The notes under the pieces: generated by a model
Told to the model about the DNA's origin: nothing
Databases searched by the model: none
Seen by the model: only the letters and a program-made list of their open reading frames with translations
Program-made: the position numbers and the translations under genes
Assembly: GCF_000620045.1 (NCBI RefSeq)
Contig: NZ_JHVH01000002.1
Span: forward strand, 124,001-188,000
Source of the DNA: Halomonas halodenitrificans DSM 735
GTDB lineage: Bacteria; Pseudomonadota; Gammaproteobacteria; Pseudomonadales; Halomonadaceae
DNA: 64,000 bases
Reading direction: 5' to 3'
Part shown: one piece after another, positions 43,490 to 53,717 of the stretch
Numbering within the stretch: position 1 is the stretch's first letter
Layout of the letters: the number at the start of each line of letters is the position of its first letter

Positions 43490-44056
43490 TCAGTAGGCCC
43501 AGACGATGGCCATCAACAGGCCCCAGGCCAGCACGCCGGCGGCCATGATGGTGTAGGCGGCCGACATGGTATTGATGTCGTTATCGCTGCGTTCGCACAG
43601 CGCCTGGAGGCCGTGATAGACGAGGCTGCAGGAGATGCCCAGGGCCACCAGCACCGCCAGGGCATTGAGCAGCAGGCTGGGAATCAGCAGCACGATGGCC
43701 GATGACCACAGCGGCAGCGGGGCCAGGGCCGCCAGCAGGTAGGCATCGTGATAATCGATGGAGAGCTCGCGGGTACCGTTGACGACGGCCTGGATCAGCC
43801 AGCCCATCACGAAGAACGTCAACAGCTCGGCCAGGAACAGGATGGTGGTGATAAAGCGCCACTCTCTATCGGCGAAGCCCATGACGAAGCCATCGCCGTA
43901 GTGGGTACCGGCGTAGTAGAGCAGCACCGGTGGCAGCAGCGACATGGGCAGCACCAGGCACCAGGCCAGGGTCGGAATCGACGGCTTGCGACCTTGCAGC
44001 GTCTTCCAGCCCGCCTGGCGGGTGAAGGGCAGTTGAATCACGGTCAGCGGGTTCAT
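43490..44056 (-). CDS. Yip1-family integral membrane protein
   Basis: 188 residues with five hydrophobic segments and an N-terminal cytosolic stretch (PFTRQAGWKTLQGRKPSIPT) typical of the Yip1/DUF1282 family, often near respiratory or NO-response genes. No catalytic residues are apparent. It is divergent from the marR gene across a palindrome, and 106 bp upstream of hmp on the same strand. Confidence 0.75.
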   Translation of the reverse strand: MNPLTVIQLPFTRQAGWKTLQGRKPSIPTLAWCLVLPMSLLPPVLLYYAGTHYGDGFVMGFADREWRFITTILFLAELLTFFVMGWLIQAVVNGTRELSIDYHDAYLLAALAPLPLWSSAIVLLIPSLLLNALAVLVALGISCSLVYHGLQALCERSDNDINTMSAAYTIMAAGVLAWGLLMAIVWAY

Positions 44057-44081
44057 GGCGGTATCCTCGTGGGTAGAAAAG

Positions 44082-44096
44082 TATCACTTTGTGATA
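44082..44096. promoter_or_regulatory. Palindrome between Yip1 and marR genes
   Basis: TATCAC-TTT-GTGATA is a perfect 6+3+6 inverted repeat 26 bp before the Yip1 gene and 81 bp before marR. Position suggests an operator, perhaps of the MarR protein, but no known consensus fits well. Confidence 0.45.
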
Positions 44097-44176
44097 TTAT
44101 TGCTTAACCTTTAGGCAGCAACCCCTCTGCTGTCAAGCGGTAAAGAGATTGTCCATGTATACGCAGGATACCCTTC

Positions 44177-44590
44177 ATGAGCGATGACGCCCTTACCAAG
44201 CAGGATTTTCAGCGCCTGTCTCATTTTCGTTATCAGCTGCGCTGCTTCCTGCGCCAGAGCGAGGATATCTGTCGTGAACACGGCCTGACGTCGCTGCAGT
44301 ACCAGCTGCTGCTTCATCTGTTGGGATTCGAGCGGCGTGAATGGGCATCCATCGGCGAGCTGGCGGAACGGCTGCAGGCCAAGCACCACGGCACGGTGGC
44401 GCTGGTCGATCGCTGCGAGCAGCTGGGCCTGGTGGTGCGCCGCGCGAGCCGCGGCGACCGTCGGCGCATCGAGGTCCATCTGTCGCCTCGAGGCGCCGAG
44501 CTGGCCGGTCGAATCGCCGAGCTGCATCAACCGGAGCTGCGCCACCTCCAGGAAGAGTTTCATCTGCCGGGCTGGGTCGAACCGTCTTGA
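44177..44590 (+). CDS. MarR-family regulator
   Basis: 137 residues with the MarR winged helix (SIGELAERLQAKHHGTVALV, then DRCEQLGLVVRR and the wing RRIEVHLSPRG). One cysteine cluster near the N-terminus (RCFLRQSEDIC) could be redox-active. Divergent from Yip1 and upstream of the P450 gene; either may be a target. Confidence 0.9.
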   Translation: MSDDALTKQDFQRLSHFRYQLRCFLRQSEDICREHGLTSLQYQLLLHLLGFERREWASIGELAERLQAKHHGTVALVDRCEQLGLVVRRASRGDRRRIEVHLSPRGAELAGRIAELHQPELRHLQEEFHLPGWVEPS

Positions 44591-44606
44591 ACCGGGAGGG
44601 GACCGG

Positions 44607-44620
44607 CTGACCTGAGTCAA
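44607..44620 (+). promoter_or_regulatory. FNR/DNR-like box upstream of the P450 gene
   Basis: CTGACCTGAGTCAA keeps the TGAC-N4-GTCA core. At -41.5 it would give a start near 44655 and a 27-nt leader to the ATG. The -10 region is weak. Confidence 0.45.
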
Positions 44621-44681
44621 TGCGCATCGGGGCGACTTCTGGTCTCCTGATTGCGTTTCTCACCCCATGCGAGGAGACGAC

Positions 44682-45839
44682 ATGAGTGATACGCGCCATC
44701 AAGACTGGGACCCGCGCGCCGCGAGCGTGCTGAAGGATCAGATCACCGCCTATGACGATATGCGGGGTCGCTGCCCAATGGCCTTCAGCGACTACCTGCA
44801 GTGGTCGCTGTTTCGCCATGCCGACGTGATGCGGGTGCTCGAGGATCACGACACCTTCAGCAATGCGGCCAGCCGTCATCTTTCGGTGCCCAATGCCATG
44901 GATCCGCCATCACACACGCACTTTCGACGCATTATCGAGCCCTATTTCGGCCCCGCGGCCATGGCCGAGTTCGCCCCACGCTGTCGGGCCATCGCCGAGG
45001 GGCTAGTGGACCGCCTTCCCCACGACGATGAGGTGGAGGCCATGGCCGAGATGGGCCAGGACTTCGCCCTGGAGATCCAGTGTGCCTTCATGGGCTGGCC
45101 GGCCACGCTGCACGAACCGCTGCGGGCCTGGGTGAAGCGTCAGCAGGCGGCCACCCTGGCCCAGGATCGCGAGGCGCTGGGGGTGCTGGCGCTGGAGTTC
45201 GATGGCGTGATCCGCGAACAGCTGACCAGCCGGCGTGCGGCCGGCGATGATGCTCCGGATGACGTCACCACCCGCATCATGAACGAGACCGTGGAGGGGC
45301 GTGCGCTGACCGATGAAGAAATCGTCAGCATCCTGCGCAACTGGACGGTGGGCGAACTCGGCACCATCTCGGCGAGCATCGGTATCCTGATGCGTTACCT
45401 GGCGGCGGATCCCGAGCTCCAGGGCCGGCTGCGTGCCGATCGTGGCCTGGTGTCGAGGGCCATCGACGAGATCCTGCGCATCGATGCACCGCTGATGTCC
45501 AACCGCCGCATCGCCACCCGGGCGGTGGAGATCGGTGGCCGGCGCCTCGAGGCCGGTGAGCGCCTGACGATCCTGTGGGGCTCGGTCAACCGCGACGAGT
45601 CGGTGTTCGAGGCGCCCGACGAGGTACGCCTGGATCGCGATTCGGGAGACAACCTGCTCTACGGGGCGGGAATCCACGTTTGCCCCGGCGCGCCGCTGGC
45701 GCGAATGGAGCTCGAGGACTTCATGAACGCGCTGCTCGACGCCACGGTCGATATCGGCCCGCTGCCGGGCCGCCCCGCGGTGCGCGCCCTCTATCCCGCC
45801 GGCGGCTACTCCGAGGTGCCCCTGCACGTGCGCCGCTAG
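44682..45839 (+). CDS. Cytochrome P450
   Basis: 385 residues from the ATG at 44682 (GAGGAG upstream). The haem-cysteine loop is LLYGAGIHVCPGAPLAR (C334), with Tyr replacing the usual Phe. The K-helix is DEILRIDAP, and the I-helix NWTVGELGTISAS differs from the common AGxDTT and resembles CYP116-like NWTGGDL sequences. No reductase is fused and no ferredoxin gene adjoins. Within a denitrification cluster and behind a DNR-like box, an NO-linked role is imaginable, but oxidation of an unknown substrate is equally possible. Confidence 0.9.
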   Translation: MSDTRHQDWDPRAASVLKDQITAYDDMRGRCPMAFSDYLQWSLFRHADVMRVLEDHDTFSNAASRHLSVPNAMDPPSHTHFRRIIEPYFGPAAMAEFAPRCRAIAEGLVDRLPHDDEVEAMAEMGQDFALEIQCAFMGWPATLHEPLRAWVKRQQAATLAQDREALGVLALEFDGVIREQLTSRRAAGDDAPDDVTTRIMNETVEGRALTDEEIVSILRNWTVGELGTISASIGILMRYLAADPELQGRLRADRGLVSRAIDEILRIDAPLMSNRRIATRAVEIGGRRLEAGERLTILWGSVNRDESVFEAPDEVRLDRDSGDNLLYGAGIHVCPGAPLARMELEDFMNALLDATVDIGPLPGRPAVRALYPAGGYSEVPLHVRR

Positions 45840-45869
45840 CCGCCAGGGGCTCATATCCGCGAGGGCGGG

Positions 45870-47093
45870 TTACAGGCCAATGCGATGCGCCCGGTCGGTA
45901 AAGAAGATGCCACTGGGTGACTCGCTGTCGAGGCGCGTGACTTCTTCTAGGGTGTGGGTGTCGTAGATGACCACCCGGTCATTGTCCCGGGCCGAGACCC
46001 AGGCCTGCTCACCCTTGGGGGTGAACTCCATGTGCAGCACCGCCTCGCCCGGTTCCAGGGTGGCGATGACCTCGTGGGTTTCGGTATCGATGACCTGCAC
46101 CACGTCATTGTCGGGGTGGGCGAAGTTCACCCAGACCTGGCGCTCGTCGGGACGACGCATCACGAAGATCGGCTGACCATGTACCGGGACCCGGTCGACC
46201 AGCGTCCAGTCGTCGCTGTCGGCGATCAGCACCTCGTGACGTCCCACCGCCGGTAGCCAGGCCTCGTCGCCGGCCAGGGTCCAGCCTTCCAGATGAGGCA
46301 TCTTGTAGACCGGGAGACGCTCCTCGCCACGGCCGTAGTCGGGCAGGATGCGGCGAACACCGTCTTCCGGGTGCCAGAGATCGAGCAGTGCCAGGCCGTC
46401 TTCGCCGAACAGTCCGGCGATATAGTAGCGTCCATTCGGGCCGATCAGCGCATCGTAGGGCTTCTTGCCGATAGCGGGGAAGCGCGTTACCTCGGGCGTG
46501 TCGTCATGCATGTCGACCAGGTGGATCTCGCCGGCCTCGAACAGGCTGTAGACGAAGCGATTGCCGGGAGCATCCACCAGGCCTACCACCTTGGAGCGCT
46601 GCTGTTCGCCGCTGTCATCGACCCAGGTCGCCGGGATATCGGCGACTTCCTCCAGGCTCTCGCTGTCGAAGATCTTCACGCCGCCCGGCTCGTAGTTGGC
46701 TACCGCCACCAGGGAGCCGTCTTGAGAGACGGCGCCGCCGATGCTGTTGCCCGACTGGATCACCCGGTGGGTGATCTCGCCGGTGAGCAGGTCGACGCGG
46801 CTCAGGCCGCCGTCACGACCGAACACGAAGGCATGACGCGCGTCGCGGGAGAACTTCACCGAGGCGTGAGAGAGATCCCCGAGACCCTCGACACGCTCGA
46901 GGATGCGGCGTTCGCTGGTGTCTACCACCGCCAGGCTGCCGGTCGCGCGCTCCACGATCACGCCGAGGTCACCGGTACCACGCAGCTCGGCGGTGGGGGT
47001 GGCCTGACAGCCGGCCAGAAGGACGAGCAGCGAGACGGCAGCGAGGGGCTTGCGAAGAGCTGGGGGCATCATGGGCATGAAAGAGTCACTCAT
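45870..47093 (-). CDS. nirF: NirF, heme d1 biosynthesis lipoprotein
   Basis: 407 residues. The N-terminus has a lipobox (LLVLLAGC, cysteine ~29) for outer periplasmic lipid anchoring. The rest is an eight-bladed propeller like that of NirS and NirN, ending LDSESPSGIFFTDRAHRIGL. NirF acts late in heme d1 synthesis in the periplasm. It overlaps nirC by 8 bp. In Pseudomonas nirF lies downstream of nirS; here nirCF is divergent. Confidence 0.94.
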   Translation of the reverse strand: MSDSFMPMMPPALRKPLAAVSLLVLLAGCQATPTAELRGTGDLGVIVERATGSLAVVDTSERRILERVEGLGDLSHASVKFSRDARHAFVFGRDGGLSRVDLLTGEITHRVIQSGNSIGGAVSQDGSLVAVANYEPGGVKIFDSESLEEVADIPATWVDDSGEQQRSKVVGLVDAPGNRFVYSLFEAGEIHLVDMHDDTPEVTRFPAIGKKPYDALIGPNGRYYIAGLFGEDGLALLDLWHPEDGVRRILPDYGRGEERLPVYKMPHLEGWTLAGDEAWLPAVGRHEVLIADSDDWTLVDRVPVHGQPIFVMRRPDERQVWVNFAHPDNDVVQVIDTETHEVIATLEPGEAVLHMEFTPKGEQAWVSARDNDRVVIYDTHTLEEVTRLDSESPSGIFFTDRAHRIGL

Positions 47094-47424
47094 CCAGGGG
47101 GTTGTCGTTCTGCAGGTGATCGGCGATCCACCGGGCTTCCTGCTCGGTCAGCAGGCCGTCCCAGCCGGGCATGGCGGTACCCTTGACGCCGTCGAGGATC
47201 AGCGCTGCCAGGCCGTCGCGGCTATAGGCATTCATGCGCGATTCGGGCAGCGCCGGTCCCAGGCCACCGCGTAGCGTCATGCCGTGGCAGGAGCCGCAGT
47301 CCTGATAGAGCAGTGTCTCGAGTTCGGTCACACGCTCGGTGGAGAGCGGTGTCTCGGCCAGGGCGGCGAGCGGCAGCATGCAGCTCAGGGCCAGCAGCGA
47401 GAAGCGAAGGGTAAGTGGCAGCAA
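47086..47424 (-). CDS. nirC: NirC, periplasmic cytochrome c55X
   Basis: 112 residues from a TTG at 47424, chosen because AGGAG lies 8 bp upstream and the signal peptide (LPLTLRFSLLALSCMLPLAALA) starts there. A longer frame from 47484 would run through the promoter. One haem site, CGSCHGM, and the methionine region GTAMPGWDGLLTEQEA. NirC supplies electrons to NirS or to heme d1 maturation. It heads a nirC-nirF unit with its own FNR/DNR box. Confidence 0.88.
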   Translation of the reverse strand: MLPLTLRFSLLALSCMLPLAALAETPLSTERVTELETLLYQDCGSCHGMTLRGGLGPALPESRMNAYSRDGLAALILDGVKGTAMPGWDGLLTEQEARWIADHLQNDNPLDE

Positions 47425-47483
47425 TATGGCGACTCCTGAGGTGAGGGCTGACAAGAGTGTCCCCGCTCGGGCGTTGTGGTGCA

Positions 47484-47497
47484 TTGATTGACGTCAA
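47484..47497 (-). promoter_or_regulatory. FNR/DNR box for nirC-nirF
   Basis: TTGATTGACGTCAA matches TTGAT-N4-ATCAA at 9 of 10 positions. At -41.5 it predicts a start near 47449, 25 nt before the TTG start with its AGGAG in the leader. Confidence 0.75.
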
Positions 47498-47574
47498 CGA
47501 ATGTCACCTATCACAGTGCTTATCAGTAAAACCTGGACGCCTCAATTTCTCTTTATGAGTAGCCTTCGTGTGCT

Positions 47575-47588
47575 TTGATGCAGATCAA
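47575..47588 (+). promoter_or_regulatory. FNR/DNR box for nirS
   Basis: TTGATGCAGATCAA is a perfect FNR/DNR site. At -41.5 transcription would begin near 47623, with a leader of about 148 nt to nirS. Two distinct boxes, 91 bp apart, drive the two divergent nir units. The 347-bp interval holds no other gene. Confidence 0.88.
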
Positions 47589-47621
47589 AGTCTTCCCGGA
47601 AATTGGAGGAGGAAGCATTAA

Positions 47622-49502
<1,881 letters not shown>

Positions 49503-49511
49503 TCGGGAAAC

Positions 49512-49534
49512 GGCGGCGGGCCATGCCCGCCGCC
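49512..49534 (+). other. Hairpin between nirS and nirD
   Basis: GGCGGCGGGC and GCCCGCCGCC form a perfect 10-bp stem with a CAT loop, 10 bp after the nirS stop. There is no T run, so partial termination or 3'-end protection giving more nirS than nirDLGHJEN message is likely. Confidence 0.7.
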
Positions 49535-49558
49535 ACCCACCGCAAGTGAGCTGTGCCG

Positions 49559-50059
49559 ATGCATTGCCAAGTTCCGTATTGTCTCGCCCAGGACCTCGAT
49601 ACGCTGGATCGCCGCCTGATCGACAGCTATCAGCGGGGTCTGCCGGTCTGCATTCGCCCCTTCCACAGCATCGCCGAACGCCTGGGTTGCAATGAGGATG
49701 ACGTCCTTGCTCGCCTCGAGCGCCTCCAGGCTATGGGCGTGCTGAGTCGAGTGGGCCCGGTGTTCGATCATGCCCGAGCCGGTGCCAGCCTGCTCGCCGC
49801 CGTGGCCGTGCCCGATGCCGAACGCGATGCCTTCGCAGAGCTCATCAACGCCGCTCCCGGCGTCAATCACAACTATGCCCGGGAGCATGACTTCAACCTC
49901 TGGTTCGTGATGACCGCACCGGATGAAGCCGAACTGGAGGCGCGCCTCGATGACCTCGAAGCGCGCCTGGGTGTGCCCATCCTGCGTCTGCCGATGCTGG
50001 AGGGCTACCATATCGATCTGTCATTTCCCATTCCCTGGGCCGAGCTGGAGCGCGCATGA
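49559..50059 (+). CDS. nirD: NirD, siroheme decarboxylase component
   Basis: 166 residues, Lrp/AsnC-like, with an HTH-like N-terminus (IRPFHSIAERLGCNEDDVLA) and the AhbA/AhbB core containing NHNYAREHDFNLWFV. NirDLGH decarboxylate siroheme to didecarboxysiroheme for heme d1. The ATG at 49559 is preferred to a GTG at 49553, which would sit too close to its ribosome site. Overlaps nirL (ATGA). Confidence 0.88.
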   Translation: MHCQVPYCLAQDLDTLDRRLIDSYQRGLPVCIRPFHSIAERLGCNEDDVLARLERLQAMGVLSRVGPVFDHARAGASLLAAVAVPDAERDAFAELINAAPGVNHNYAREHDFNLWFVMTAPDEAELEARLDDLEARLGVPILRLPMLEGYHIDLSFPIPWAELERA

Positions 50060-50598
50060 AGACGACCGACGACCCGGGCCACGCCAACCCCGGCGCTGCT
50101 CTTTCCGTGTCCTCGAGAGACGCCGAACGCCGTCTGCGCGGCCTGCTCGAGAAGGGCCTGCCGCTGGCATCGCGCCCCTGGCAGGCCCTGGCCGAGCAGG
50201 CCGGCATGAGCGAGGAGCAGGTGATGGCCTGCGTACGCCGCTGGCAGGCCGATGGCATGATCAAGCGCCTGGGGCTGGTGGTAAAGCACCGCCGCCTGGG
50301 CATCCAGGCCAACGCCATGGTGGTCTGGAACGTACCCGATGCGCGAGTCGCCGAGGTGGGCCGACGCCTGGCCCACGAGACCGCCGTCACGCTCTGCTAC
50401 CGCCGCCCCCGACGCCTGCCGGACTGGCCCTATAACCTGTTCAGCATGATCCATGGCACCCGCCGCGAGCGGGTCGAGGCGGAACTTGCCGCCATGATCG
50501 AGCGACAGGGTCTCGAGGACCTGGAGCACCGCATGCTGTTCAGCACCCAGGCCTATCGCCAGTGCGGTGGCCGCTATGTGGGCGAGGGGGTGGCATGA
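50056..50598 (+). CDS. nirL: NirL, siroheme decarboxylase component
   Basis: 180 residues of the same Lrp-like family, with TLCYRRPRRLPDWPYNLFSM, matching the L/H type rather than D/G. The N-terminal ~20 residues are an extra low-complexity stretch. ATGA overlaps with both neighbours imply co-translation and a fixed complex. Assignment as L rather than H follows the usual D-L-G-H order. Confidence 0.87.
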   Translation: MKTTDDPGHANPGAALSVSSRDAERRLRGLLEKGLPLASRPWQALAEQAGMSEEQVMACVRRWQADGMIKRLGLVVKHRRLGIQANAMVVWNVPDARVAEVGRRLAHETAVTLCYRRPRRLPDWPYNLFSMIHGTRRERVEAELAAMIERQGLEDLEHRMLFSTQAYRQCGGRYVGEGVA

Positions 50599-51053
50599 CG
50601 CTCGATGACCTGGATGCCGTCGACCGCCTGTTGATCAACCGTCTTCAGGATGGCCTGCCACTGGTGGCACGCCCCTACGCAACGGTGGCCGAGGAGCTGG
50701 GCATTGCCGAGGGTGATCTCCTCTACCGGCTGGAACGGCTGCGGGAAGCCGGCGTGCTGAGTCGATTCGGGCCCATGTATCACGCCGAGCGCCTGGGCGG
50801 CGGCCTGACCCTGGCCGCGCTGGCGGTGCCCGAGCCTCGCTATGACGAGGTCGTCGAGACGGTCAACGCCTTTCCCGAGGTAGCCCACAATTACCGCCGT
50901 GAACATGAACTCAACATGTGGTTCGTGCTGGCCACCGAGACGCCGCAGCGCATCGCCGAGACCATCGCCGGCATCGAGGCGGCCACCGGCCTGCCGGTCT
51001 TCAACATGCCCAAGGAGGAGGAGTTCCATGTCCGTCTCCACCTGCCCGTCTAG
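50595..51053 (+). CDS. nirG: NirG, siroheme decarboxylase component
   Basis: 152 residues, Lrp-like, D/G type: DLDAVDRLLINRLQDGLPLV at the start and AHNYRREHELNMWFVLATET in the ligand domain. Start at 50595 overlaps nirL. The end overlaps nirH by 26 bp. Confidence 0.88.
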   Translation: MTLDDLDAVDRLLINRLQDGLPLVARPYATVAEELGIAEGDLLYRLERLREAGVLSRFGPMYHAERLGGGLTLAALAVPEPRYDEVVETVNAFPEVAHNYRREHELNMWFVLATETPQRIAETIAGIEAATGLPVFNMPKEEEFHVRLHLPV

Positions 51054-51591
51054 TTCAACCTCGGTCGAGGAAGGGCTCGACGCCGCCGATCGCGCCATCG
51101 TGCTGGCCACCCAGTCCGGGTTGCCCCTGGTTCCCGACCCCTGGGGCGCCGTGGGTCGCGAGGTGGGCCTGAGCGGGACGGAGGTGCTCGAGCGCATGCG
51201 GGCCATGCAGGCAAGCGGGGTGATCCGCCGGGTCGCGGCGGTGCCCAATCACTACCGGCTCGGCTATGTGGCCAACGGCATGACGGTGTGGGACGTCGAT
51301 GACGCCGAGGTCGAGCGCCTGGGCCGGGAGGTGGCCGCCATCGAGGGCGTCAGCCATTGCTACCGTCGCCCGCGGCACCTGCCGAGCTGGCCCTACAACC
51401 TGTTCGCGATGCTGCATGGGCGCAGCCGGGAAGAGGTCGAGCGCCAGGCCGAGGTGCTTCGCGAGCGCCTGGGGGGAGCCTGTCGAGGCCATCGTATTCT
51501 CTACAGTTCGCGCATCCTCAAGAAGACCGGACTACGCCTGACCGGCAGTCGGCCGGGTGATACCCCCACGGATTCCGGTCGTCGAGGCTGA
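51028..51591 (+). CDS. nirH: NirH, siroheme decarboxylase component
   Basis: 187 residues, L/H type, with SHCYRRPRHLPSWPYNLFAM. The start lies inside nirG, where AAGGAGGAGGAG provides a strong ribosome site. With D, L and G it completes the four-gene set. Confidence 0.88.
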   Translation: MSVSTCPSSSTSVEEGLDAADRAIVLATQSGLPLVPDPWGAVGREVGLSGTEVLERMRAMQASGVIRRVAAVPNHYRLGYVANGMTVWDVDDAEVERLGREVAAIEGVSHCYRRPRHLPSWPYNLFAMLHGRSREEVERQAEVLRERLGGACRGHRILYSSRILKKTGLRLTGSRPGDTPTDSGRRG

Positions 51592-51642
51592 GCCGCGCTT
51601 GCCACTGCGACTCAGCACAGTATTTCTCAGCAGGAGAACGCC

Positions 51643-52860
51643 ATGTTTCGCGTCACCCGCTATATCAAGAGCCTGATGGAGCCGGGCCCCCAGGGTCATG
51701 CCGCTAGAGAGTCGGCGCGCCAGCCGCCTGGCCCGGTGGTAATCTGGAACCTGATCCGGCGCTGTAACCTGACCTGCAAGCACTGCTATACCACCTCGGC
51801 CGATATCGACTTCGCCGGTGAGCTCTCCAACGCCGAGGCCCATGCGGTGCTCGACGACCTGAGCGCCTTTCGGGTGCCGGCACTGATTCTCTCCGGCGGC
51901 GAGCCACTGATGCGCCCGGATATCTTCGAGCTATCACATCGTTCCCGGGAACTGGGGATCTACACCGGGCTCTCGACCAACGGGACCCTGATCACCGAGG
52001 ATAATATCGACGCCATTGCCGACGTGGGCTATGACTATGTGGGCATCAGCATCGACGGCCTCGAGGAGACCCACGACATCATCCGCCAGCGCCAGGGCGC
52101 CTTTCGTGAATCCATGCATGCGGTCAAGCTGTGCAAGGAGCGTGGCATCAAGGTAGGGCTGCGCTTTACCCTGACTCGTGAAAATTACGAGCAGCTCGGC
52201 GATATATTGGCGCTGCTTGATGAGCACGACGTCGACAAGTTCTACCTCTCGCATCTCAACTACGGCGGTCGTGGTCGGCGTCACAGCAAGCAGGATGCCT
52301 GGCATCGCATGACTCGCGACGCCATGACGCGGCTGTTCGACCACTGTCGCGATGAGCTCGAACGTGGCGTCGAGCGCGAATACGTGACCGGCAACAACGA
52401 TGCCGACGGTCCCTTCCTGTTGATGTGGGCCCGTGAACACTTCCCCGAACAGGCCGCGGGCCTGGAGCAGCGACTGCTCGACTGGGGAGGCAACGCCTCC
52501 GGTGAGCGCATCGCCAATATCGACAATCTGGGTCATGTGCACCCCGACACCTTCTGGTGGGACCACGATCTGGGCAGCGTCCGGGAGCGCCCCTTCTCCG
52601 CGATCTGGCGTGACACCCAGGATCCCCTGATGGTCGGCTTCCGTCAGCGTCCGCGACCGCTCAAGGGCCGCTGCGCCGAGTGCCACTACCTGTCGATCTG
52701 CAACGGCAATACGCGGGTGCGCGCCTGGAAGGTCACCGGTGATCCCTGGGAAGAGGATCCTGGTTGCTATCTGACCAACGCCGAGATCGGCGTTGCCGAG
52801 GAGGGTGAACGCCGGGTGGCGGCGCCCTATGAGGCCATCCAGGCCGTCGAGATCAGTTGA
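51643..52860 (+). CDS. nirJ: NirJ, heme d1 radical SAM protein
   Basis: 405 residues. Radical SAM motif CNLTCKHCYT and SGGEPLMRPD are present; the C-terminal SPASM-like part has RCAECHYLSICNGN and DPGCYLTNAE for a second cluster. NirJ removes two propionate side chains from didecarboxysiroheme on the way to heme d1. AGGAG precedes the ATG by 6 bp. Confidence 0.95.
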   Translation: MFRVTRYIKSLMEPGPQGHAARESARQPPGPVVIWNLIRRCNLTCKHCYTTSADIDFAGELSNAEAHAVLDDLSAFRVPALILSGGEPLMRPDIFELSHRSRELGIYTGLSTNGTLITEDNIDAIADVGYDYVGISIDGLEETHDIIRQRQGAFRESMHAVKLCKERGIKVGLRFTLTRENYEQLGDILALLDEHDVDKFYLSHLNYGGRGRRHSKQDAWHRMTRDAMTRLFDHCRDELERGVEREYVTGNNDADGPFLLMWAREHFPEQAAGLEQRLLDWGGNASGERIANIDNLGHVHPDTFWWDHDLGSVRERPFSAIWRDTQDPLMVGFRQRPRPLKGRCAECHYLSICNGNTRVRAWKVTGDPWEEDPGCYLTNAEIGVAEEGERRVAAPYEAIQAVEIS

Positions 52861-52880
52861 GGCCTGAGAGGAGTATCGCC

Positions 52881-53717
52881 ATGCCGTCACACCGTGTTTC
52901 CTATGACCTGGCCGAGGCGCCGTTGGCGCCCGGCGAAGTGACCATCATCGGCGCCGGCCCCGGTGATCCCGGACTGCTGACCCTGCGGGCCCTGTCGCTG
53001 ATCGAGCAGGCCGATTGTCTGGTCTACGACCGACTGGTCTCCCGCGAGGTGCTCGCCCTGGCGAGCCCGAGGGCCCGGCGCTTCTATGTAGGCAAGGCGT
53101 CGCGCTGTCATGCCTTGACTCAGGATGAGACCAACGCCCTGCTGGTGCGTCTGTCCCGCGAGGGCCGGCGGGTGGTGCGCCTCAAGGGCGGTGATCCCTA
53201 TATCTTCGGCCGCGGCGGTGAGGAAGCCGAAGTGCTGATCGACCACGGCGTGAGCTTCCGCGTCGTGCCGGGCATTACCTCCGCCCAGGGATGTGCCGCC
53301 TATGGCGGTTTCCCGCTGACGCATCGCGATCATGCCCAGAGCGTCACCTTCGTCACCGGCCACTGCAAGGGAGATGGCGACCTGGCCCTGAACTGGGCCT
53401 CCCTGGCCGCTCCGCACCAGACGACGGTATTTTACATGGGGCTGGCCAACGCCGAGCGGATCCGTACCGAACTGCAGCGCCATGGCCTGCCGGCCGGGCA
53501 TCCGGTGGCCCTGGTGGAGCGCGGTACCACTCCGGAGCAGCGCCAGGTGATCACCTGCCTGGGGGAGCTGGTCGAGACCATCGAGCGGGAAGCCCTGAAG
53601 CCACCCACCCTGATCGTGGTGGGAGATGTGGTGCGCCTGGCCGGAACCCTGGCTCAGCCTGCGCCGGAGGAGGCCGCCTTTATCGAGGATGTCGTCCTGG
53701 AGCGGGTGGCCCTGTGA
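52881..53717 (+). CDS. nirE: NirE, uroporphyrinogen III C-methyltransferase
   Basis: 278 residues from the ATG at 52881 with GAGAGGAG upstream. SAM-site motifs IIGAGPGDPGLLTLRA, VVRLKGGDPYIFGRGGEEAE and VVPGITSAQGCAAYGG are canonical for SUMT. It feeds precorrin-2/siroheme into heme d1 synthesis. The stop shares a base with the nirN start (TGATG). Confidence 0.95.
   Translation: MPSHRVSYDLAEAPLAPGEVTIIGAGPGDPGLLTLRALSLIEQADCLVYDRLVSREVLALASPRARRFYVGKASRCHALTQDETNALLVRLSREGRRVVRLKGGDPYIFGRGGEEAEVLIDHGVSFRVVPGITSAQGCAAYGGFPLTHRDHAQSVTFVTGHCKGDGDLALNWASLAAPHQTTVFYMGLANAERIRTELQRHGLPAGHPVALVERGTTPEQRQVITCLGELVETIEREALKPPTLIVVGDVVRLAGTLAQPAPEEAAFIEDVVLERVAL

Noticed and set aside
47425..47484. 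Longer nirC from the ATG at 47484
   Set aside because: It would begin at the FNR/DNR box itself and precede the predicted transcription start; the TTG at 47424 has AGGAG and starts a proper signal peptide.
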